DNA of 5,175 nucleotides from Anaerolineales bacterium (GTDB lineage: Bacteria; Chloroflexota; Anaerolineae; 4572-78; NAK82), in contig JAHELX010000486.1 in the NCBI GenBank assembly GCA_024643945.1, positions 1 to 5,175 of the forward strand, in the 5' to 3' direction. Shown here piece after piece: positions 1 through 5,175 of this stretch. The notes below the pieces were generated by a model, which was not told where the DNA came from, ran no database searches, and saw only the letters and a program-made list of their open reading frames with translations. How positions within the stretch are numbered: the first letter of the stretch is position 1; each line of letters begins with the position of its first letter. Position numbers and translations under genes: made by a program.

Positions 1-321
1 CTGCGCCGTGACCGGGATGCCACCAACGGCCCGGCCCTCTTGAACAGTGGAGAGCGCTACGCCAAGCGCAACATGTGGGCAATGGCAGCCATTCACCTGC
101 GGCGGGCAGTCGGCCTGATGCCGCACCGGATCGAAGCCCACCTGGCGTTGGCCGTGGCCTACCTCAATCTGAAACGCTATGAGCTGGCGACCAGCGCCCT
201 GGCCGAAGCCAGGCGCATGGACCCCAGCGATCCCCAGGTTGAACACCTGGCGACGGTGCTGGCCAGCCGGCGTGCTGCTGAAAGCTCGCCCGATGCCCAC
301 ACCGCCTCATCCACTCGCTGA
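1..321 (+). CDS. TPR-repeat protein, C-terminal fragment
   Basis: The reading frame is open from the first base, so the true start lies outside the window and only the last 106 residues are seen. Two tetratricopeptide repeats are visible at about residues 10-43 and 44-77. The second is typical, with the A-helix pattern AHLALAVAYLNLKRYELA followed by a B-helix ending in MDPSDP. Such repeats form paired helices that serve as protein-protein docking surfaces. The final 20 or so residues are Ala/Ser/Thr-rich and look like an unstructured tail. No catalytic motif is present in this part, so the function cannot be named; the missing N-terminus could carry another domain, for example glycosyltransferase, kinase or membrane segments. 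The stop codon (319-321) lies inside a 12-bp direct repeat that recurs at 450-461 and flanks a palindromic element. The TPR assignment is good; the wider role is unknown. Confidence 0.8.
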   Translation: MRRDRDATNGPALLNSGERYAKRNMWAMAAIHLRRAVGLMPHRIEAHLALAVAYLNLKRYELATSALAEARRMDPSDPQVEHLATVLASRRAAESSPDAHTASSTR

Positions 322-322
322 T
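311..322 (+). repeat. Left 12-bp direct repeat (possible target-site duplication)
   Basis: CCACTCGCTGAT here is identical to 450-461. This copy covers the last codons and the stop codon of the TPR gene. A perfect 12-bp match exactly at the borders of a palindromic element is best explained as target-site duplication on insertion. Confidence 0.6.
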
Positions 323-449
323 GGGGACATTTCACTTCGGAGGCAGACCTAACCCCCGGCCCCTTCCCTACAAGGGAAGGGGGGAATTGCTCCCCTCCCC
401 GCGTCGGGGAGGGGCTGGGGGAGAGGTTTGCCCCAGAACTGAAATACAC
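323..449. mobile_element. MITE-like palindromic element with 12-bp flanking direct repeats
   Basis: This non-coding stretch folds back on itself along nearly its full length. Position 323 pairs with 451 and the pairing continues inward to about 371/403. By my hand alignment 37 of 49 arm positions are complementary. The outer 16 bases, GGGGACATTTCACTTC, match the reverse complement of 436-451 (GGGTGTATTTCAGTTC) at 12 of 16. Each arm also carries its own perfect hairpin: a 10-bp stem at 360-382 with loop ACA, and a 10-bp stem at 392-414 with loop CGT. Perfect 12-bp direct repeats border the element. Small size, no coding capacity, inverted ends and flanking duplication are the marks of a MITE or REP-like sequence moved by a transposase encoded elsewhere. 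The exact ends are uncertain by about 2 bp because the inverted pairing overlaps the right direct repeat. A simple extragenic palindrome that never transposed is the alternative. Confidence 0.6.
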
Positions 450-461
450 CCACTCGCTGAT
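450..461 (+). repeat. Right 12-bp direct repeat (possible target-site duplication)
   Basis: CCACTCGCTGAT is the second copy of the repeat at 311-322. The AT-rich sequence that follows (462 onward) would be the original DNA downstream of the TPR gene before the element entered. Confidence 0.6.
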
Positions 462-468
462 TCTTTTC

Positions 469-497
469 TTGTGTTTTTACCCACTTATGATTATAAT
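469..497 (+). promoter_or_regulatory. Candidate sigma70-type promoter for the radical SAM gene
   Basis: A perfect -10 hexamer TATAAT (492-497) lies 17 bp after a weak -35 TTGTGT (469-474, three of six consensus bases). It sits in the only AT-rich patch of the upstream gap. Transcription would begin near 504 and give a leader of almost 190 bases that contains all of the hairpin repeats at 525-669. The -35 is poor and the -10 could be a chance match in AT-rich DNA. Confidence 0.4.
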
Positions 498-524
498 TGA
501 ACCGGAGTGAATTCGTCGTATTTA

Positions 525-669
525 GGCGGGCTAGAAAGCCCACCCCACAACAAGAATCTATCTGAGAAATAGAGTGGGGCAGGATCGGGCGGGCTAGAAA
601 GCCCACCCCACGACTTTTGGAGTGGGGCAGGCCCGGGCAGGCTAGAAAGCCCGCCCCACGACTTTTCAG
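525..669 (+). repeat. Hairpin repeat cluster: one truncated copy and two tandem 48-bp units
   Basis: The core, GGGCT-AGAA-AGCCC or a close variant, is a short stem capped by an AGAA loop. It occurs three times, in copies at 525-550, 588-618 and 636-666. The last two lie in tandem 48-bp units (574-621 and 622-669) that agree at 41 of 48 positions by my count. Each full unit is a 38-bp hairpin closed by GTGGGG/CCCCAC (574-611 and 622-659), followed by GACTTTT. The first copy lacks the upstream GTGGGG arm and is followed by unrelated sequence. Two of the differences between the units, at the inner stem and next to the outer stem, change bases without breaking the fold. The CCCCAC of one copy could also pair with the GTGGGG of the next, so alternative folds are possible. 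This resembles dispersed REP-like palindromes of bacterial genomes; I cannot name a family. Confidence 0.75.
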
Positions 670-691
670 ACCTTCTTAGAATCGAGTGTGG

Positions 692-2416
692 ATGAAGTTA
701 AAGTACCAATACATAGACCGGGCCAAGAAAATATTGGCGCGCGAGGAGGGCACGGTCCGCAAGGATTGGGGCGGGCGTCTGCCCATCGTCTTGATCTACG
801 CCAACACATACCGGCTGGGGATGAGCAGCCTGGCCATGCACAGTGTCTACCGTCTCTTTAACGATCAGCCGGATGTGGTGTGTGAACGGGCCTTTACGGG
901 TTACGAGTCGGCCCCACAGGCTGACGCGCCCATCCTCTCTATTGAATCGCAGCGTCCGCTGACCGATTTTCCCGTCATTGCCTTCACCATCTCTTACGAG
1001 ATGGACTACTTCAACGCCGTGCAACTTCTGCAGCGGGCCGGCATCCCGCCCCTGGCCGAAGATCGGGACGAATCGTGGCCGCTCATCATCGGCGGCGGGC
1101 CGGCGGTCTACACCAACCCGGCGCCCCTGGCCGACGTCTTCGACGCCTTTGCCATCGGCGAAGGGGAGGTCATCGTGCCCCCCCTGGTAGATGCGCTGTG
1201 GGAGGCAGGCAATGCGCCTCGGGCGGAGGGGCTGCACATCCTGGCCCAGGTGCCCGGCATGTACGTCCCGGGCGTGGAAAATGGCCCGGTGGGCCGGGTA
1301 TGGCTGCGGGACCTGGACACGTTGCCGGCCACCACCCAAATTTACACTTACGACACGGAATTCGGCGACCGGGCGCTGATCGAAATTGCCCGGGGCTGCG
1401 GCCGGGGATGCCGCTTTTGCATGGCGGGTTACGCCTACCGGCCCGTGCGCGAGGTGAGCCTGGAAACCATCCTGGCCGTCGCTCGCCACAGCCTGAAACA
1501 TCGGGACAAGATTGGGTTGGTCAGCGCCGCCGTCAGCGACCACTCGTGGATCGACCAGATTGCGATCGAATTGCGGGCGATGGGCGCCAAAATCGCCATC
1601 GCTTCGATGCGGGTCGATCCCATCTCTGAGCCCCTCATCCGGGCGCTGGCCGAAAGTGGCACACAAACTTTAACCATCGCGCCCGAAGCGGGCTCGGAGC
1701 GGATGCGCCAGGTCATCAACAAGCCCCAATCCGACCAGCAACTGCTGTGCGCGGTAGACCTGGCTGCCCGGTACAATTTCCCCCAGTTGAAAATGTATTT
1801 CATGATCGGCCAGCCGACCGAGACCGAGGCGGATGTAGAAGCCATCGCCGACCTGGCGCTGGCGGCCCGCGCCCGTTTCCCGCGTCGCCTGGTCGTCAAC
1901 GCGACGCCCTATGTGCCTAAAGCACACACGGCCTTTCAGTGGGCGGCCATGATGCCGGTCGAAACGCTGGATGCGCGGGTGAAATATCTGGAGCGGCGGC
2001 TGCAACCGGCCGGAGTGGCCGTCCGCTCTGACAGCCCGGCCTGGGCGGCGGTAGAAGGGGTGCTGGCGCGGGGTGACCGGCGACTGGGGCGCGTGCTGTC
2101 CCGGATGCAAAAGACCACGCTACGCGAATGGGAACGCGCGCTGAAGGCAGAAGGTCTGACGCAGGAGGATTACCTGCGCGAGCGGGCGCTGGACGAATCG
2201 CTTCCCTGGTCCGTAGTGGACACCGGTGTCAGCCAGGCCTATTTCACCTGGGACCTGCGCCGCGCCTTCCGGGACCAGCTAACCCGGGCCTGCCCCCCGG
2301 CTGGCTGCCTCAAATGCAACGCCTGCGACCAGGAATGGGCTTTGCGCGACGTGAGCGACCTGGGTCCCAACCTGGGCGCCTATGGCGACAACTTTATCCC
2401 TTTTCAGGTTGCCTGA
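692..2416 (+). CDS. Radical SAM protein, TIGR03960-like, with degenerate B12-binding-type N-terminus
   Basis: This is a 574-residue radical SAM enzyme of unknown reaction. The signature CX3CX2C (C236, C240, C243, in RGCGRGCRFCMAG) binds the [4Fe-4S] cluster that cleaves S-adenosylmethionine. The N-terminal 200 or so residues resemble the cobalamin-binding-like domain of this family, with IIGGGPAVYTNPAPLAD near residues 132-148 followed by FAIGEGE. The cobalamin DxHxxG motif is missing: the matching place reads YRLGMS (about 40-45). Family blocks APEAGSERMRQVINK (about 330-344) and YFMIGQPTET (369-378) follow. Four cysteines near the C-terminus (C534, C539, C542, C545; CX4CX2CX2C) could hold a second metal centre. 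The DUF2344 part that is fused to this family in many Firmicutes is absent. GTG at 686 is an alternative in-frame start; ATG 692 is preferred as the commoner codon. Neither has a good Shine-Dalgarno sequence. Confidence 0.9.
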   Translation: MKLKYQYIDRAKKILAREEGTVRKDWGGRLPIVLIYANTYRLGMSSLAMHSVYRLFNDQPDVVCERAFTGYESAPQADAPILSIESQRPLTDFPVIAFTISYEMDYFNAVQLLQRAGIPPLAEDRDESWPLIIGGGPAVYTNPAPLADVFDAFAIGEGEVIVPPLVDALWEAGNAPRAEGLHILAQVPGMYVPGVENGPVGRVWLRDLDTLPATTQIYTYDTEFGDRALIEIARGCGRGCRFCMAGYAYRPVREVSLETILAVARHSLKHRDKIGLVSAAVSDHSWIDQIAIELRAMGAKIAIASMRVDPISEPLIRALAESGTQTLTIAPEAGSERMRQVINKPQSDQQLLCAVDLAARYNFPQLKMYFMIGQPTETEADVEAIADLALAARARFPRRLVVNATPYVPKAHTAFQWAAMMPVETLDARVKYLERRLQPAGVAVRSDSPAWAAVEGVLARGDRRLGRVLSRMQKTTLREWERALKAEGLTQEDYLRERALDESLPWSVVDTGVSQAYFTWDLRRAFRDQLTRACPPAGCLKCNACDQEWALRDVSDLGPNLGAYGDNFIPFQVA

Positions 2417-2430
2417 AATCGATGAGGAGA

Positions 2431-2463
2431 TAGAAAAAGCGCCCACCTGGCGGGTGGGCGCTT
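2431..2463 (-). terminator. Intrinsic terminator between convergent genes, strongest on the minus strand
   Basis: An 11-bp perfect stem (AAGCGCCCACC at 2437-2447 with GGTGGGCGCTT at 2453-2463) encloses a 5-base loop. Read on the minus strand it ends in TTTTTC, a proper U-tract, and lies 18 bases after the stop codon of the Roadblock/LC7 gene. Read on the plus strand it lies 20 bases after the radical SAM stop but is followed only by TTGTGTG. It should therefore end minus-strand transcription well and plus-strand transcription less efficiently. Confidence 0.85.
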
Positions 2464-2481
2464 GTGTGACTGATGCGATGA

Positions 2482-2850
2482 TCAGACGAATCTGACCAGG
2501 TCGCCTGCGGCGCGTTTCATGTCCAAGAAGATGAGTCCCAGTTTGGCTTCACTGCGTGCCAGGGCAGTGAGCACAGCCTCCTCCCCGACCGACATCAGGA
2601 TCACGTAACCGTTGTCCCCCCGGATATATACTTGGTCGAGAACCCCTCGCCCCAACTCGGTGGCGATGCGCTCGCCCAGGGATAGCATAGCTGCCGACAT
2701 GGCTGAAACACGATCTTCCTCGACATCGGCTGGTAACGATGAGGCCATAATCAGGCCGTCTACACTGACCACCGCCGATGCCTCGATGTCGGCAGTGCCA
2801 GCCTGCAAATCTTTGAGACGGGCTACCATTTGCTCTGTGCGCGATGCCAT
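2482..2850 (-). CDS. Roadblock/LC7 domain protein (MglB-like)
   Basis: The 122-residue protein is a single Roadblock/LC7 domain with a short N-terminal helix. The segment SAVVSVDGLIMASSLP (about 25-40) is the typical first beta hairpin. It is followed by the long helix DRVSAMSAAMLSLGERIATE (about 46-65), the strand pair QVYIRGDNGYVILMSVGEE (73-91) and a C-terminal helix. There is no signal peptide or membrane segment, so it is cytoplasmic. Known bacterial relatives such as MglB dimerise and act on small Ras-like GTPases, as activating proteins or scaffolds, in polarity and motility; other members have no known partner. No GTPase or kinase gene lies next to it in this window, so a specific role cannot be assigned. 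It has its own promoter, Shine-Dalgarno site and terminator, which indicates a monocistronic unit. The family call is firm; the function is open. Confidence 0.92.
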   Translation of the reverse strand: MASRTEQMVARLKDLQAGTADIEASAVVSVDGLIMASSLPADVEEDRVSAMSAAMLSLGERIATELGRGVLDQVYIRGDNGYVILMSVGEEAVLTALARSEAKLGLIFLDMKRAAGDLVRFV

Positions 2851-2861
2851 CGCTGTGCGTC

Positions 2862-2870
2862 TCTCCTTTC
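2862..2870 (-). promoter_or_regulatory. Ribosome binding site of the Roadblock/LC7 gene
   Basis: On the minus strand GAAAGGAGA lies 11 bases before the ATG at 2850. It is a strong Shine-Dalgarno match with slightly long spacing. No other in-frame start codon lies between it and the ATG, which supports the chosen start. Confidence 0.75.
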
Positions 2871-2940
2871 GTGGTCAGGTCGGACTCTGTTGAGGATGGA
2901 GCTTGTGGCTATAAATTAATAGTTTTTAAAAGATATACCA

Positions 2941-2969
2941 ATAATAACACAAGTGCAAGGCCATGTCAA
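2941..2969 (-). promoter_or_regulatory. Near-consensus sigma70-type promoter of the Roadblock/LC7 gene
   Basis: On the minus strand a perfect -35 TTGACA (2969-2964) is followed by exactly 17 bp and then the -10 TATTAT (2946-2941), five of six consensus bases. Transcription would start near 2934 and give a leader of about 84 bases, AT-rich at its 5' end, that includes the Shine-Dalgarno site. It begins only 48 bp after the stop codon of the upstream PBP gene, so the Roadblock gene need not depend on PBP transcription. Confidence 0.8.
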
Positions 2970-3017
2970 TGTGAGTACAGGACTATTGCAGCACCTGATT
3001 CAGGCCAAAGGGAGTTC

Positions 3018-5135
3018 CTACATCCTGAGAAGATACGCTTCGACCATCTGGCGAAAGACGGGTGCCGCCTCTTTGGAGCCCTCGCCCGCGTGCTCCAAAA
3101 TGACGGCGACGACGACCTGGGACGAGTCGGCAGGGGCGTAACCAGCGAACCAGGCATGCGGTTCTTGCTGGCCGGTTTCGGAGGTGCCGGTTTTGCCGGC
3201 GGCGGTGAAGGTCGCCCCCTCAAATGCCTGGCGCGCAGTACCCCGGCGCCCGCTGACGACTCCCTCTAACGCGGTGCGGATCACTCCCAGGTGCTCCGGG
3301 CTGACGGGCAGGCGCGCCAGCACTTCCGGCTGATTCACCTGTTCGGGGCCGACTGGCTGGGTGATGCGCTGAACAAGTTGCGGCCGGTAGAGCGTGCCGC
3401 CGTTGCCCACCGCTGCCAACAGATTGGCAATTTGTAGCGGTGTGGTCAGCAAGTAACTCTGGCCGATGCCGAGGTTGACTGAGTCCCCGGGGAACCAACT
3501 TTCCCCCTTTTCGGCCAGCTTCCAGGCCGGGTCGGGCACCTGGCCCGGCGTCTCCTCCACGCCAGCAATGCCAGTCGCTGCCCCCAACCCAAAGGCGCGA
3601 GCCATGTCGGGCAAGAATTGCGGGTCGGCGTTTTGCAAGGCCAATCCCACGTCGTAAAACACCACGTCGCATGATTGGGTGAGACCGTCCTGTAAATTGA
3701 TGTTCCCGTGCCCTGTCTTCAGCCAGCAGGTTTTGACGAACTGGTCACCCAGCCGGTCCCAGGTGCCGCTGCAAAAGAAGGGAGTATCAGCAGTATAGCC
3801 CAGCTTCTCCATAGCGGCTGTCATGGTGACGATTTTGAAGACCGATCCGGGGGGGTAAGCCCCCTGCGTCCCGCGACCGACCAGGGGACGATCAGGGTCG
3901 GCGTTGAGGGCGGTCCATGTCTTCTGGTCAATCCCGGCGGCAAAGAGGCTGGGGTCGAAGCGGGGGTAGCTGGCCATAGCCAGCACAAAGCCGGTGTTGG
4001 GATCCAGGACCACGATGGCCCCCGGCCGCTGGCCCAAAATGCGTTCGGCGTCGGCCTGCAGCCCTTTGTCGATGGTCAGATAAATGCTGCCCCCGGGCCG
4101 GGAGATAGCCTCGGCCACCTGGCCGGCTTCCTCATTATGCTTGTTCAGAGTCACCAGCCGCCCGCCGCGCCGGCCGGCCAGGTAAGGTTCGCCCCAGCCC
4201 TCCACGCCGGCGCGCCCCACCAACTCGTCGCCCCGGTAGCCACGTGACTGCCAATCCGCCAGGCGGTCGGGGGGGATGGTCCCCAGGTAGCCCACCAGGT
4301 GGGCGGCCAGGTCGCCGGCCTTGTACACGCGGACGGTGCGTTCCCGGCGCGTCACACCCACCAGCGACGACAGCACCGCGTCGTTGTTGATGCTTACTTC
4401 GGGGCTTACGTCGGCGATAGGGACGAACCAGTCGGGCTGCGAGTTGGCGATTTTGTCCTGGATGACCTCTGGCGCCACGCCGGTGATGGCGCTCAACTGG
4501 GCGACCACGGTCGCCTCATCCAGAATCCAACCGGGCACGACGCCGACGGTCACCATGCGACCATCCACCGCCAGGCCCAGGCCGCCCCGATCGTAAATGT
4601 TGCCGCGCACCGGCGTCTGGTCCAGCAGGACGAGCCTCAAGTCGTCGCCCAACTGGGGCAGCACCAGCGTGGAGGTCCAATCCACTCCCCAACGCCCCCC
4701 TTCCCACAGCAGATTCATCTTGTTGTCGAATTCCAGCGGGCCAAAGAGGGTGGTGCGCCACTCAGCGCGAAAGCCGGCCAGGGAGCGCGGCCCTTCGCGC
4801 AGCAGCGAGCGGACTTCGGCCCGGACGGCGGTCGCCGTCGCTTCGCGCAGTGCATCTTCGTAACGAGCCCGGAACTGGTCACGACTCAGGTTGAGGCGAT
4901 CGGCATCAATGAGGAGATCGTACATGGCGGCGTAGTCGCCGGCCGACCAGGCAGCCAGGAAAGCAGCGGCTGCCCCGTCGGCGGAAGGCAGCGGCGTGGG
5001 CGTGGGAGTAGGCAGAGGGGTGGGCGACGGCCGCACAATCGTGACGGGCAGGGGAACTTCCGCCGGCGCGCAGGCCGAGGCCAGCGAGGCCAGCACCAAC
5101 TTCAGGAACACCCGGCGCGGAAGACGACCGTCCAT
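3018..5135 (-). CDS. Class B penicillin-binding protein, MecA_N type (peptidoglycan transpeptidase)
   Basis: This 705-residue DD-transpeptidase cross-links peptidoglycan stem peptides outside the membrane and is a beta-lactam target. The N-terminus has a twin-arginine-like motif RRVFLK (7-12), a short hydrophobic stretch and a lipobox-like LASAC with C22. A Pro/Thr linker (about 35-51) follows. Then come an NTF2-like MecA_N domain (about 52-160), the PBP dimerisation region (from RGNIYDRGG at 177-185 to about 325) and the transpeptidase domain (about 350-700). Active-site motifs are intact: SVFK with nucleophile S431 and K434, SCD at 488-490 in place of SxN, and KTG at 648-650. C455, C470 and C489 with H476 cluster around the active site. 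There is no PASTA domain. The start is fixed by a -10 box 6 bases upstream of the ATG, with no Shine-Dalgarno site. It could be the elongation-type or an accessory PBP; no neighbouring rod or division gene decides this. Confidence 0.93.
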   Translation of the reverse strand: MDGRLPRRVFLKLVLASLASACAPAEVPLPVTIVRPSPTPLPTPTPTPLPSADGAAAAFLAAWSAGDYAAMYDLLIDADRLNLSRDQFRARYEDALREATATAVRAEVRSLLREGPRSLAGFRAEWRTTLFGPLEFDNKMNLLWEGGRWGVDWTSTLVLPQLGDDLRLVLLDQTPVRGNIYDRGGLGLAVDGRMVTVGVVPGWILDEATVVAQLSAITGVAPEVIQDKIANSQPDWFVPIADVSPEVSINNDAVLSSLVGVTRRERTVRVYKAGDLAAHLVGYLGTIPPDRLADWQSRGYRGDELVGRAGVEGWGEPYLAGRRGGRLVTLNKHNEEAGQVAEAISRPGGSIYLTIDKGLQADAERILGQRPGAIVVLDPNTGFVLAMASYPRFDPSLFAAGIDQKTWTALNADPDRPLVGRGTQGAYPPGSVFKIVTMTAAMEKLGYTADTPFFCSGTWDRLGDQFVKTCWLKTGHGNINLQDGLTQSCDVVFYDVGLALQNADPQFLPDMARAFGLGAATGIAGVEETPGQVPDPAWKLAEKGESWFPGDSVNLGIGQSYLLTTPLQIANLLAAVGNGGTLYRPQLVQRITQPVGPEQVNQPEVLARLPVSPEHLGVIRTALEGVVSGRRGTARQAFEGATFTAAGKTGTSETGQQEPHAWFAGYAPADSSQVVVAVILEHAGEGSKEAAPVFRQMVEAYLLRM

Positions 5136-5141
5136 GGACTA

Positions 5142-5169
5142 ATTATACTACCAGCCGGGACTTTGGCAA
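5142..5169 (-). promoter_or_regulatory. Promoter of the PBP gene, probably giving a leaderless mRNA
   Basis: On the minus strand TTGCCA (5169-5164, five of six consensus bases) is followed by 16 bp and a perfect TATAAT (5147-5142). Only six bases then separate the -10 box from the ATG at 5135. The usual start site, about seven bases after the -10 box, falls on the A of the ATG. There is no room for a Shine-Dalgarno sequence. Confidence 0.75.
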
Positions 5170-5175
5170 AATGCA

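Noticed and set aside
490..495. Minus-strand TATAAT overlapping the plus-strand -10 box
   Set aside because: It arises because the sequence is partly self-complementary. No -35 is found at the right distance and no minus-strand gene follows.
177..606. Two small minus-strand reading frames over the TPR gene end and the upstream gap
   Set aside because: Their translations come from the palindromic element and the hairpin repeats, and give low-complexity Pro/Gly-rich peptides with no promoter or ribosome site.
525..669. CRISPR array
   Set aside because: The repeats are hairpin units in direct tandem without unique spacers of even length, and no cas gene is near.
698..1666. Open reading frame of 322 codons on the minus strand
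   Set aside because: It lies wholly antisense to the radical SAM gene, has a His/Arg/Gly-rich composition typical of high-GC shadow frames, and shows no recognisable domain.
2994..3004. Small palindrome CCTGATTCAGG after the PBP stop codon
   Set aside because: A 5-bp stem with no room for a loop and no U-tract is not a credible terminator.
3708..4247. Open reading frame of 179 codons on the plus strand
   Set aside because: It is antisense to the transpeptidase domain of a clearly intact PBP gene and has no domain or ribosome site of its own.
4985..5030. Short-period DNA repeat near the start of the PBP gene
   Set aside because: It is explained by codons for the Pro/Thr-rich linker of the protein and is not an independent repeat element.

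Overview
The window is GC-rich, bacterial and chromosomal in character. It holds one truncated gene and three complete ones. The gene set fits a member of the Chloroflexota (Anaerolineae-like) best: a TIGR03960-like radical SAM protein without a fused DUF2344, a MecA_N-type class B penicillin-binding protein (PBP) and a free-standing Roadblock/LC7 protein. This placement is an inference from gene content and style; no marker gene is present.

Layout. Positions 1-321 (+) hold the C-terminal end of a tetratricopeptide-repeat protein. Positions 322-691 contain no gene but are full of structure. First comes an almost fully palindromic element of about 127 bp, flanked by a perfect 12-bp direct repeat (311-322 and 450-461). 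A candidate sigma70-type promoter follows at 469-497. After that lies a set of hairpin repeats: a truncated copy at 525-550 and two tandem 48-bp units at 574-669. Positions 692-2416 (+) encode the radical SAM protein. A GC-rich hairpin at 2431-2463 separates it from the convergent Roadblock/LC7 gene at 2482-2850 (-), which has its own near-consensus promoter at 2941-2969 and a clear Shine-Dalgarno sequence. Positions 3018-5135 (-) encode a complete 705-residue PBP-type transpeptidase, and its promoter at 5142-5169 lies so close to the start codon that the mRNA is probably leaderless.

How the parts relate. The two minus-strand genes lie in tandem but appear to be separate transcription units, because a strong promoter sits just after the PBP stop codon. 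The PBP would act in peptidoglycan cross-linking outside the membrane, apparently tethered as a lipoprotein. The Roadblock/LC7 protein would act in the cytoplasm with a small GTPase or kinase encoded elsewhere. The radical SAM enzyme has no established reaction. I see no operon that links the four genes into one pathway.

Most worth a second look: the MITE-like element whose direct repeat covers the stop codon of the TPR gene; the tandem hairpins in the presumed leader of the radical SAM gene; the predicted Tat/lipoprotein export and leaderless mRNA of the PBP; and the PBP's only non-lipobox cysteines, which cluster around its active site. I found no defence system, CRISPR array, tRNA or rRNA, and no clear new multi-gene system.
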